A stretch of 9,929 bases of DNA. It comes from Defluviitaleaceae bacterium (lineage in GTDB: Bacteria; Bacillota; Clostridia; Lachnospirales; WRAX01). Position numbers and translations under genes: made by a program. Shown one piece after another: positions 1 to 6,691 of this stretch. The number at the start of each line of letters is the position of its first letter. The stretch's first letter is position 1. Where the stretch lies: the NCBI GenBank assembly GCA_009787945.1, contig WQSI01000066.1, positions 16-9,944 on the forward strand, in the 5' to 3' direction. The notes below the pieces were generated by a model. That model made no database searches. It was not told the origin of the DNA and worked only from the letters and a program-made list of their open reading frames with translations.

Positions 1-142
1 TAAGTAGCCCCTACTCAATGGGGCTTGGAATGACTGACGGGATTGCGGGTCAAGCCCGCAATGACGTTGCGGGGCACTTTGTCATCGGTCTGAACAGCCC
101 TTGATAAAGAGCTGTTTTAGTTAATGCACAACAATAAACCCA
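1..142. repeat. Hairpin-rich repeat region 3' of rnr
   Basis: No coding region is visible here. Three inverted repeats can be read. AGCCCC at 6-11 pairs with GGGGCT at 20-25. ATTGCGGG at 42-49 pairs with CCCGCAAT at 55-62 across a 5-nt loop. The third, at 93-116, is listed separately. Short palindromes of the ATTGCGGG / CCCGCAAT kind are, from general knowledge, scattered through many bacterial genomes, so this is probably a second interspersed repeat family unrelated to the GTAG elements further right. The left edge of the window cuts the region, so its full extent is unknown. Confidence 0.55.
93..116 (-). terminator. Possible 3' hairpin of the rnr transcript
   Basis: Read on the minus strand, a 9-bp stem (AACAGCTCT with AGGGCTGTT, one G-U pair) with a 6-nt loop starts 26 nt past the rnr stop codon. 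The minus-strand RNA pairs better than the plus-strand RNA, which has a C-A mismatch at the same place. No uridine tract follows on the minus strand, so this is not a classical intrinsic terminator. It may protect the 3' end or act as a weak stop. On the plus strand a short TTTT follows, so use by a plus-strand gene beyond the left edge cannot be excluded. Confidence 0.35.
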
Positions 143-2260
143 CTACTTTGCAAGGGTAAAATCTAATCTGCGCAGCTCTAAATTAGCCGCGGCAACAACA
201 ATTTCGACCTTATCCCCAAGGGAAAAGCTTCGTTTAGTTTTTTGGTTGATAAAGGTATAGTTTGCCTCGTGATATTCATAATAGCCGTCTAAGCTGGCAA
301 TTGCAACCATGCCTTCCACGGTGTTTTCAAGCTCCACAAAAAAGCCGCTTGGTGTTGTGTGGCTAATTGTTCCTGTAAATTCTTCCCCAACTTTGTCAAT
401 CATAAATTCAACTTTTTTCAGCTGGTCAACCTCTTTGGCGCAGGCATCGGCACGCCTTTCGTTTTCGGAGCTGTGCTGGCAAATGTCTGGCAGGCTTTCT
501 TCAAGCCGCTCCACATAGGGGGCATCAACTTTCCCTGCCAAATTATCGCTGATAATTGCATGGATAACAAGGTCTGGAAAACGGCGTATTGGCGAGGTAA
601 AGTGGCTGTAATATTCACTGGCAAGCCCAAAATGCCCCAAAGGCTGAGGGTAGTAGCGGGCTTGTTTTAAGCTTCTCAAAATTTGTTTGCTAACAGAAGG
701 GCCTTGGGGCATGTCCTTCACCCTTTCCAGCAGGGTTTGCAGGTTTTTGGCTTGGTTTTTGCCCTTTTTCATGCTTATGCCCAGCTCGGACAGATTCTCC
801 ATTAAGGCTTCAATTTTCTCTTGGTGCGGCTCTTCATGGACGCGGTAAACAAAGGGGATATTCAGCCAAAAATATTCCGTTGATACCACTTCATTGGCGC
901 AAATCATAAATTCTTCAATAACAGAAGTGGCTACATTGCGGGGTTTGCGCACAACATCCACAGGCTTGCCCTCTGCATTGACAATAACTTTGCTTTCGGG
1001 AAAGTCAAAGTCAAGAGAACCTCTCATCTCTCGCTTTTCCCGCAGTTTGCCGCTTAGGGCGTGCATATCTTTAAACATTTCTAAAAAACCTGGGTAACTT
1101 GCCCGATGTATGCTTTCTGGATTTTCCAAAATATCCGCTAAAGTGGTGTAGGTTACAGCGTGGTCGCTGTGGATGACAGACTTGCAAATTTCATGGGCAA
1201 CAACCTTGCCAGACTGGTCAAAATCCATAACACAGGAAAGGGCGAGCCTGTCCACCTGAGGGTTAAGGGAACATATGCCATTGGAGATATTGGGCGGAAG
1301 CATGGGGATAACGCGGTCAGCCAGATAGACGCTGGTTGCCCGCTTTGCCGCCTCTTTCCAAAGGGGTGTTCCGTGTGCCACATAGGCAGAAACGTCTGCA
1401 ATGTGGACATATAGGCGGAAGCCGCCTTCGATGCACTCTAGGCTGATTGCGTCATCAATGTCCTTAGTGTCCTCCCCGTCAATTGTGACTGTGGGTAGAG
1501 GGCGAAAATCCCGCCTGCCTGCCGTTTCGCTAGGGGTGACAACCTGGGGCATTTTATTAGCCTGTGCCAAAGCGTTATCAGGAAAAATAAAAGGAATTTC
1601 ATGCTCAACCACAAGAGAAAGCACATCAAGCCCTAAATCTAGGGGATTGCCGAGAACCATGGTTATTATGCCATCATGGGGCTTGCCCTCATTAAACTGG
1701 GTAATTTTCACTTGAACCTTTTGCCCGTCCTGTGCGCCGTTTTCATCCTTGTAGAAAACCGCCACAGGCTCTCCCAGCCGCTTATCATCTGGGGTTACAA
1801 AACCACCGTTTATGGTGGATTCAAATGTGCCAACAAAGTGGTTTTTCCGCCGCTGTAAAACCTTTACAATTTCCCCTGTGGGGCTTGGCTTGTCCTCGCT
1901 GGGGTCTGTTATGCGGCACAGCACCAAATCGCCATGTAAGGCGGTATGGGTTGCGTCTATTGGGATAAAAATATCCCGCACATCCCCCCCTTGCAACACA
2001 AAGCCGAAGCCTTTTTGGGTTGCAGAAAAGTTGCCAGAAATAAGCCCTGCCCGTGTGGCAGTCATGTATTTTTTCTTTTTGGTCAGCACCAAAGAGCCAT
2101 CCTCTACAAGCCCTTCCAAAATCTCCCGCAACGTCCCCGCTTCATCAGCAGGAACGCCCAAAACGAGGGCAACTTCCCCTCTGTCCATGGGCTGATATTC
2201 GCTAGAATTCATAAATCCTAAAATCTTCTCTTTTTGTTGGTCTAAATATTCTTTACTCAT
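143..2260 (-). CDS. rnr: Ribonuclease R (3'-5' exoribonuclease)
   Basis: This is a processive, hydrolytic 3'-5' exoribonuclease that degrades structured RNA, including rRNA and mRNA fragments, and in many bacteria works with tmRNA/SmpB quality control. The 705-residue product has the family's usual length and order: an N-terminal winged-helix region (about 8-65), cold-shock-like OB domains (about 70-205), the RNB catalytic domain (about 250-580) and a C-terminal S1 domain (about 624-703). The RNB signature TIDGEDTKDIDDA starts at residue 259 and supplies the metal-binding aspartates D261, D267, D269 and D270. HFTSPIRRFPDLVIH, starting at residue 553, is the second RNB signature. The long lysine-rich tail of the E. 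coli enzyme is absent. The ATG is preceded by GGAGG at 2264-2268. The gene appears monocistronic, with its own promoter; the smpB neighbour common in Bacillota is not within the 142 bases downstream. Confidence 0.97.
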   Translation of the reverse strand: MSKEYLDQQKEKILGFMNSSEYQPMDRGEVALVLGVPADEAGTLREILEGLVEDGSLVLTKKKKYMTATRAGLISGNFSATQKGFGFVLQGGDVRDIFIPIDATHTALHGDLVLCRITDPSEDKPSPTGEIVKVLQRRKNHFVGTFESTINGGFVTPDDKRLGEPVAVFYKDENGAQDGQKVQVKITQFNEGKPHDGIITMVLGNPLDLGLDVLSLVVEHEIPFIFPDNALAQANKMPQVVTPSETAGRRDFRPLPTVTIDGEDTKDIDDAISLECIEGGFRLYVHIADVSAYVAHGTPLWKEAAKRATSVYLADRVIPMLPPNISNGICSLNPQVDRLALSCVMDFDQSGKVVAHEICKSVIHSDHAVTYTTLADILENPESIHRASYPGFLEMFKDMHALSGKLREKREMRGSLDFDFPESKVIVNAEGKPVDVVRKPRNVATSVIEEFMICANEVVSTEYFWLNIPFVYRVHEEPHQEKIEALMENLSELGISMKKGKNQAKNLQTLLERVKDMPQGPSVSKQILRSLKQARYYPQPLGHFGLASEYYSHFTSPIRRFPDLVIHAIISDNLAGKVDAPYVERLEESLPDICQHSSENERRADACAKEVDQLKKVEFMIDKVGEEFTGTISHTTPSGFFVELENTVEGMVAIASLDGYYEYHEANYTFINQKTKRSFSLGDKVEIVVAAANLELRRLDFTLAK

Positions 2261-2306
2261 GTTCCTCCAAATGTTTGTTTTTATTTTTTGCGTTATTTTT
2301 TAGGCA

Positions 2307-2336
2307 ATTATATACAACTTTACATAAACCCAACAA
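2307..2336 (-). promoter_or_regulatory. Candidate sigma-A promoter of rnr
   Basis: On the minus strand, a perfect -10 TATAAT (2307-2312) lies 18 nt from a weaker -35 TTGTTG (2331-2336). Transcription would start near 2300, about 40 nt ahead of the rnr ATG, leaving a short AT-rich leader. The site lies between repeat copy 1 and rnr, so rnr need not depend on read-through from the permease gene. The -35 match is only partial. Confidence 0.5.
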
Positions 2337-2355
2337 CCGCGTCATCATCATCCAT

Positions 2356-2451
2356 CGTAGGGGCGCATATTATGCGCCCGCTGCTGGATAAACGTATTCT
2401 ACATCATCATAATCTTTGTCGGACAGCGGGCGCATAATATGCGCCCCTACG
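2356..2451 (-). repeat. REPIN-like inverted palindrome pair, copy 1 (96 nt)
   Basis: Two 28-nt arms (2356-2383 and 2424-2451) are perfect inverted copies separated by 40 nt. Each arm is GTAG at its outer foot followed by a 19-nt near-palindrome, GGGCGCATATTATGCGCCC, whose only unpaired base is the central one. Read on the minus strand, the element matches copy 3 (6692-6787) at 88 of 96 positions by hand alignment. It begins 34 nt past the stop codon of the permease gene. A GTAG foot next to a hairpin, two hairpins in inverted orientation and an extragenic location fit REP/REPIN elements. No transposase is encoded nearby. Confidence 0.85.
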
Positions 2452-2485
2452 GGGTGTTTGTAAAGTTATATATAGTTACCATTTT

Positions 2486-3853
2486 TTATTTATAATAACG
2501 CATCCGCCAGTTATTTACAACAAGATGCAACACAACACCAGTAGCAAGCCCAATTGCTGCGTTTTGGGCGAAAATCACAACCCCCATTATAATGGCAATC
2601 CCTTGGTCCTCGCGGGTTTTAACCATGTTCATGGCAACATAACCGCAGGCGAAGCCCGTCAGCAACATGGTGATTAGCATAGCGATTGGGAAAACAGGCT
2701 GCAACAGGGTTACAAGTGGCAAGGCAAGGGCGGCAACTGCCATAGCAAGGATAAAGGAAGAAATGCCGTCATGGAAGGAATCCATGCCCTTTCTGCCTTG
2801 TTTGTAACGCTCTGCTGTGGACACTGTGCCACCAACCCAGTTAGGCCCTGCCATTGGCACATATGGCGACACAAACGCCAAAATCAAATTGCGCAAACCA
2901 ATAATAACATTTGTGCGGTTTACGTTATAATCAACAACCTCATCTTTGCGCACTTCTCCCGCTTCTTTAATAACGGTTTCTGTAACAACAATTTCTCCGA
3001 AGGCGATAAGATATAAAAGAACAGCAACAGGAATAGCCGCAAAGAAATGATTAAAGCCAGGAAAGCCAATGCCAAATACTGTAAAATTCTCAAACAGCTC
3101 CCTAAAAGGCATTGGGGAAATGCCCCACTGTATGGCGGGAACGGGAAGCTCTCTGGTGATAACCCCTACAATCATAGCCGCGATAAGCCCCGCCAACATG
3201 CCCGATTTGCTGATTAGGCGCGTGAAAAGGTTCTTGTTTTTAAAAGGCGCAAACTTTAAAGAGTAGAGAACAACCACACACACCAAAATGCCCACAATGC
3301 CGCTGATTGGGATTGCAGGGCGGGTTTCCGTCGCCACAAAAAGCTCTGATGAAGGGCCAACAACCCGCATAACCGCGGCAATTGCCGCCCCCACTAAAAT
3401 CCCTCCCCTCACAGACACTGGCACAAGGGTGTTGATTTTTTTGGCAAGGCCCGTAAGCCCCAAAACAACAAACAAAAGGGCAACCAAAAGCTGCAAGGCA
3501 ATAAGAGCATGAACTCGGTCAGCCCCCATATTAAAGTTTGATAAATGGAGGATTACCAAAGGTATCCCTGCCGTTATCCACCCAGGGAAAACGCTATCCC
3601 CCAATGTGGGATGCAACATGTACAACATGCTGAAAATAAACACCATCAGCACCGCAACCTCATGGGAAGCCCCAATGCCCTCCTGTATAAAACCAACAGC
3701 AGCAAGCGCCACCGCCACAAGGGCAAAGCCCTGTATCCCCTCTGGCCAAGACCATTTCCAATGCCAAAAGGGTATGCGAATCTTAAATAAACCCGCAGGG
3801 ATGTGGGGCTGCTCTTCCCCATCTTTTCTAACTGGTCGTCCAAATTTAGCCAT
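2486..3853 (-). CDS. NCS2-like multi-spanning permease
   Basis: This 455-residue integral membrane protein has a soluble, proline- and charge-rich N-terminus (about 1-35) followed by roughly a dozen hydrophobic segments, for example about 40-56, 64-81, 91-105, 113-135, 150-166, 181-200, 217-233, 270-290, 315-333, 365-385, 388-407 and 418-447. The overall pattern resembles the nucleobase/ascorbate (NCS2, UraA-like) fold: a glycine-rich segment after VPVSVRGG (145-152) and an acidic FGEIVVTE motif (285-292). I place it in that broad superfamily, but the substrate is not readable. The ATG is preceded by AAGGAG at 3861-3866. Its same-strand upstream neighbour is proline racemase, 276 nt away, so a substrate linked to amino-acid catabolism is plausible. 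Repeat copy 1 follows the stop codon, and a possible structured leader precedes the gene. Confidence 0.75.
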   Translation of the reverse strand: MAKFGRPVRKDGEEQPHIPAGLFKIRIPFWHWKWSWPEGIQGFALVAVALAAVGFIQEGIGASHEVAVLMVFIFSMLYMLHPTLGDSVFPGWITAGIPLVILHLSNFNMGADRVHALIALQLLVALLFVVLGLTGLAKKINTLVPVSVRGGILVGAAIAAVMRVVGPSSELFVATETRPAIPISGIVGILVCVVVLYSLKFAPFKNKNLFTRLISKSGMLAGLIAAMIVGVITRELPVPAIQWGISPMPFRELFENFTVFGIGFPGFNHFFAAIPVAVLLYLIAFGEIVVTETVIKEAGEVRKDEVVDYNVNRTNVIIGLRNLILAFVSPYVPMAGPNWVGGTVSTAERYKQGRKGMDSFHDGISSFILAMAVAALALPLVTLLQPVFPIAMLITMLLTGFACGYVAMNMVKTREDQGIAIIMGVVIFAQNAAIGLATGVVLHLVVNNWRMRYYK

Positions 3854-3882
3854 TTTAATTCTCCTTCATTTTAATATCTGAA

Positions 3883-3999
3883 ATACACAATGTTGCGGGG
3901 GTTCTTAATGTTAGCAGGCTCTAATACCCAACGAGCAAAACCCCTTTTAACGGCAGCTGTATTCTTCCAGATAAGTAGAGAGTTTCCAAGGTTGTGTAT
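3883..3999 (-). promoter_or_regulatory. Possible structured leader RNA before the permease gene
   Basis: An 8-bp perfect closing stem (3883-3890 with 3992-3999; ATACACAA / TTGTGTAT) encloses about 100 nt. Inside, GGGGTT (3898-3903) pairs with AACCCC (3939-3944), and nested in that GCTC (3918-3921) pairs with GAGC (3933-3936). A small CTG/CAG hairpin (3957-3970) sits beside them. The block ends about 17 nt before the permease Shine-Dalgarno site, the usual place for a cis-regulatory leader. I could not match it to a riboswitch class I know, and the strand is inferred only from the neighbouring gene. Some of this pairing could arise by chance. Confidence 0.3.
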
Positions 4000-4063
4000 A
4001 TAATTTCAAAATCCTTATGCCCACGGTACACTTTGCGTACTCAACTTGGACATCGGCATCCTT

Positions 4064-4092
4064 CGTAGGGGCGCATATTATGCGCCCCTACG
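4064..4092 (-). repeat. Single REP-like palindrome, copy 2 (29 nt)
   Basis: This 29-nt sequence is a perfect palindrome around one central base, 14 nt per side. It has GTAG at one foot, CTAC at the other, and the same 19-nt core as copies 1 and 3. It corresponds exactly to one arm of the 96-nt elements with the spacer and second arm removed. It begins 37 nt past the stop codon of the proline racemase gene, in the same gene-relative orientation as the other copies, and shares their outer flanks (AACACCCCG on the gene side, GGATG..GATG on the other). Confidence 0.85.
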
Positions 4093-4129
4093 GGGTGTTG
4101 TGTTTAATTGCATATAATCGTCTTAACCT

Positions 4130-5134
4130 TTACAATATAAACCCATGCTTCAAAGGGTCGCGGTCGTCGATTACGTAGGTGTTAAGCCCTGTGATGTAGG
4201 CGGAGGCGGTGATTTCGGGGATGATGCCGTCGAAGTCCCCCACTTTTTCTTCGCTTAGGACTTTGCCTGTGAATTTAGTGCCTAGGATGCTTTCGTAGAC
4301 AAAGGGTTCGTTTTGTTTGATTTCCCCTTTGGCGTAAAGGGTGGCGAGTTTGGCGCAGGTGCCTGTGCCGCAGGGGCTTCGGTCAACTTGTCCGTCGCCG
4401 AAGATGACCACGTTGCGGGCGGTGGCATCGGGGCTTTTTGGTTCGCCGTAAATTTCAACCAGGTCGCAGGTGGTTATCCTGGTTAGAAAGGGGTGGGCAA
4501 TTTCCATTTGTTCGTTTACTGCCTTGCGGATTTTCAACCCGATTTTTGATAGCTCTAAGGCGTTTTCGGGTATAATGTCAAAACCCAGGTGGGCGGCTTT
4601 TACCAATGCGAAAAAAGAGCCGCCAAAGGCAATATCAACAACCACATTGCCGAAATTTGGCACAACAATTTCCACATCACTTTTGTAAAGAAATGATGGC
4701 ACGTTGGCAAAAGAAACCTCCCCCACCCTCCTGTCGGAAACTGTGGCGCGGGCGGTAACAAGCCCTGCGGGAGTGTCTAAAGTTACTTGGGTTATGGGTT
4801 CGACAGGCTCTATCATCCCTGTTTCAAGGGCAGCGGTGACAGTGCCTATTGTGCCATGGCCGCACATGTTAAGATAGCCCCCTGCGTCCATAAAAATCAC
4901 CCCTAAATCTGCCCATGTGCTGGCAGGCTGGGTGATTATTGCGCCAAACATGTCCTTATGCCCTCGCGGTTCGTGCATCAATGCTGTGCGAACAAAGTCC
5001 ATATTATCAATCAAATATTCCTTTTTCTCTGCCATTGTTGAGCCGCGCAGGTTGGGGATGCCGCTTGTAACAATCCTTGTAGGCTCGCCCATTGTGTGGG
5101 TGTCAATGGCGTTTATCATTTTCGCGATTTTCAT
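4130..5134 (-). CDS. prdF: Proline racemase family protein (PrdF-like)
   Basis: Members of this family invert the alpha carbon of L/D-proline, or of 4-hydroxyproline, without a cofactor, using two cysteines as acid and base. The first catalytic cysteine is C91 in NMCGHGTIG and the second is C255 in DRSPCGTGTC. Having both argues for a racemase or epimerase rather than a trans-3-hydroxyproline dehydratase, in which the first cysteine is replaced. The length of 334 residues is standard, and the C-terminal ITASAYITG and DPLKHGFIL are close to what I recall of clostridial proline racemases. In Stickland fermenters the enzyme feeds D-proline to proline reductase; no prd reductase genes are visible here. 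C260 stands where many homologues have serine. The ATG has GAGGTG at 5139-5144 and its own promoter. Hydroxyproline epimerase remains a real alternative. Confidence 0.9.
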   Translation of the reverse strand: MKIAKMINAIDTHTMGEPTRIVTSGIPNLRGSTMAEKKEYLIDNMDFVRTALMHEPRGHKDMFGAIITQPASTWADLGVIFMDAGGYLNMCGHGTIGTVTAALETGMIEPVEPITQVTLDTPAGLVTARATVSDRRVGEVSFANVPSFLYKSDVEIVVPNFGNVVVDIAFGGSFFALVKAAHLGFDIIPENALELSKIGLKIRKAVNEQMEIAHPFLTRITTCDLVEIYGEPKSPDATARNVVIFGDGQVDRSPCGTGTCAKLATLYAKGEIKQNEPFVYESILGTKFTGKVLSEEKVGDFDGIIPEITASAYITGLNTYVIDDRDPLKHGFIL

Positions 5135-5164
5135 TTTTCACCTCTGCAATTAATTGCTCCTATC

Positions 5165-5193
5165 ATTCTACCTTAAACACGGAACTTTTACAA
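5165..5193 (-). promoter_or_regulatory. Candidate sigma-A promoter of the proline racemase gene
   Basis: On the minus strand, -35 TTGTAA (5188-5193) and -10 TAGAAT (5165-5170) are separated by exactly 17 nt. The start would fall near 5158, giving a leader of about 24 nt that contains the ribosome binding site. Together with the terminator at 5236-5259 this isolates the racemase from the upstream VOC gene. Confidence 0.55.
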
Positions 5194-5235
5194 TACTAAA
5201 CTTTAATTTCGAAAAATATAGTAATACGCCCATAT

Positions 5236-5259
5236 AAAAAAGCCCTTGTAAAGGACTTT
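5236..5259 (-). terminator. Intrinsic terminator of the VOC-family gene
   Basis: Read on the minus strand, a 9-bp stem (AAAGTCCTT with AAGGGCTTT, one G-U pair) closes a 3-nt loop and runs into a T tract (5241-5236). It starts 27 nt after the VOC gene stop codon. This is the only classical intrinsic terminator I can see in the window; other 3' ends carry palindromic repeats instead. Confidence 0.75.
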
Positions 5260-5286
5260 ATGTATCTTCATTTAAGGAAGTGCATA

Positions 5287-5712
5287 TTAGTTTTGGTTTT
5301 CCCCTTGAGCTGTTAAATGCCATTTTGTGCCAAACATGTCCGTTAGGGTTCCAAATGCGGTGCTAAAAAATGTCTTGCCCAAAGGTATTTGGATTGTTGC
5401 GCCTTCTGACAGCTGCTCAAAGGCTTTCCTTATTTCACCTTCGTCGCTGCTTGTCAAGGACAGCACCATATTTGTTCCAGATACATGCTCTTCGCCTAAC
5501 AAGTCGCTGAAAATAACTTTTTGGTCTAAAATAGTCATTTCTGCATGGCATATTTTGGCTTTGTCCTCTTCGTTCATCTCTTCCCTTCCAGGCATTGGCG
5601 GCATGTCACCAAACTTCATTATTAAGACATCAGTCGCCCCGAACACCTTGGCGTAAAACTCCACAGCCTGCTTGCAATTACCGCCAAAACTTAAACATAT
5701 TCCCAACTTCAT
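5287..5712 (-). CDS. VOC superfamily (PhnB/YjdN-like) protein
   Basis: This 141-residue cytosolic protein belongs to the vicinal oxygen chelate fold, in the PhnB/YjdN-like branch. The evidence is the opening GICLSFGGNCKQAVEFYAKVFGA (residues 4-26 in part: a beta strand followed by an A-x-x-FY helix), the central HAEMTI (55-60) and ILDQKVIFSDL strands, and the late SxAFGTLTDMFGTKWHL pattern, where F-G-x-x-x-D-x-F-G-x-x-W is typical of the branch. These proteins form dimers and include glyoxalase-like enzymes and resistance proteins; no reaction can be assigned. The ATG has AGGAGG at 5722-5727. The gene is single, with an intrinsic terminator downstream, and is transcribed divergently from the polysaccharide deacetylase gene with a palindromic operator-like site between. 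Confidence 0.85.
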   Translation of the reverse strand: MKLGICLSFGGNCKQAVEFYAKVFGATDVLIMKFGDMPPMPGREEMNEEDKAKICHAEMTILDQKVIFSDLLGEEHVSGTNMVLSLTSSDEGEIRKAFEQLSEGATIQIPLGKTFFSTAFGTLTDMFGTKWHLTAQGENQN

Positions 5713-5780
5713 ATTATGTAACCTCCTAAACGGGTGTTTTTTGCCCTTCTATTTTTTTATGAACAAAATCGAAAAGACGC

Positions 5781-5795
5781 ATACCATTATGGTAT
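5781..5795. promoter_or_regulatory. 15-nt palindromic operator candidate
   Basis: ATACCATTATGGTAT is a perfect dyad of 7 nt per side around one base, in the 151-nt gap between two divergent genes. It lies 69 nt ahead of each start codon (VOC gene at 5712, deacetylase at 5864), so it could overlap either promoter. Size and symmetry fit a dimeric winged-helix repressor, but no regulator gene is present in the window and the cognate protein is unknown. Confidence 0.4.
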
Positions 5796-5863
5796 CATAT
5801 TTTTTGTATAAAAGCAACAGGAAAGGCGGATAATATATTTCATTTAGAGAAGGGGCTTAAATT

Positions 5864-6664
5864 ATGAAAAACCTTTTATTATTTTTTCTGGCGGCCTTCC
5901 CACTTTTGGCGGGGCTGCCCACAGGGGAAACGGCTGATGTGCCGATTATAATGTACCACGCATTAGAGGACAACCCAAGCAACCGTTGGGAAATTACTCC
6001 TGGGGAGTTTGAGTCTGACCTTAGATGGCTCTTGGAAAATGGTTACACCACTGTTGTTATGCAAGATTTGATTGACTTTGTTCACATGGGCAGGCCTTTG
6101 CCAGAAAAGCCTATTGTGCTAAGTTTTGACGATGGCCGCCAACCTGCTATAGATATAATGCTGCCCATGTTAGAGGCTTATGACAGCCGAGTAACCATGG
6201 CGATAATAGGGGCGACAACAGATGAATATACGCAAATTGTGGCGGAGGGCAACCATGGCTCACACCCTCATATGACTTGGGATTGTGTCCGAAAAGCCCA
6301 TAATTCTGGGCGGGTGGAGATACAGAGCCACACCTACAATCTCCACGGGGCGCGGGGGGTTGGCAAAAAAGAGGGCGAAGTGGCAGAAAGCTACAAAGCC
6401 AGGCTTTTAGGGGATGCCCAAAAGTTTGCACAGGTTTTGCAGGATAATATAGGGATAACGTCAAACTGCCTAACCTACCCCTTGGGGATTTTGACCCCTC
6501 TTTCTGATGAGATAATCAAAGAAGCGGGCTTTCTGGCTAGTTTATCCTGTTATGAAAAGCCAAACACCATAACCGTTGGGGATAAGGGCGGGCTTTTTGC
6601 CCTAAACCGCTTTCTGCGCCCGCCCCACACTTCAAGCGAAGCATTTTTTAGTAAGATTTGGTAA
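5864..6664 (+). CDS. Secreted polysaccharide deacetylase (NodB fold)
   Basis: This is a carbohydrate esterase family 4 type enzyme expected to remove N- or O-acetyl groups from an extracellular or cell-wall polysaccharide. A hydrophobic N-terminus (MKNLLLFFLAAFPLLAG, no lipobox cysteine) suggests Sec export. After VPIIMYHAL (26-34), motif 1 is LSFDDG (86-91, with D89 and D90), motif 2 is SHTYNLH (155-161, metal ligands H156 and H161), and TYPLG (204-208) corresponds to the third motif. The 266 residues make one compact domain with no extra binding module. The ATG has AAGGGG at 5850-5855. The last codons, TGG TAA, fall in sequence resembling the outer flank of repeat copy 1, so the C-terminus may have been set by repeat insertion. 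It converges on the HD-GYP gene. The exact substrate cannot be told. Confidence 0.88.
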   Translation: MKNLLLFFLAAFPLLAGLPTGETADVPIIMYHALEDNPSNRWEITPGEFESDLRWLLENGYTTVVMQDLIDFVHMGRPLPEKPIVLSFDDGRQPAIDIMLPMLEAYDSRVTMAIIGATTDEYTQIVAEGNHGSHPHMTWDCVRKAHNSGRVEIQSHTYNLHGARGVGKKEGEVAESYKARLLGDAQKFAQVLQDNIGITSNCLTYPLGILTPLSDEIIKEAGFLASLSCYEKPNTITVGDKGGLFALNRFLRPPHTSSEAFFSKIW

Positions 6665-6691
6665 CTGTATATGAATTCTTACCCAACACCC

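Noticed and set aside
1812..2195. Plus-strand frame of 127 codons opposite the rnr 5' part
   Set aside because: The RNase R frame is complete and of standard length; this one has no domain or start signal.
2356..2451. Repeat copies read as intrinsic terminators
   Set aside because: The hairpins are strong, but no T tract follows on either strand, so they were listed as repeats; a role at 3' ends is kept as a hypothesis.
3883..3999. Leader assigned to a known class (T-box, purine, THF, guanidine or c-di-GMP riboswitch)
   Set aside because: None of the conserved core sequences I know for these classes can be found in the block.
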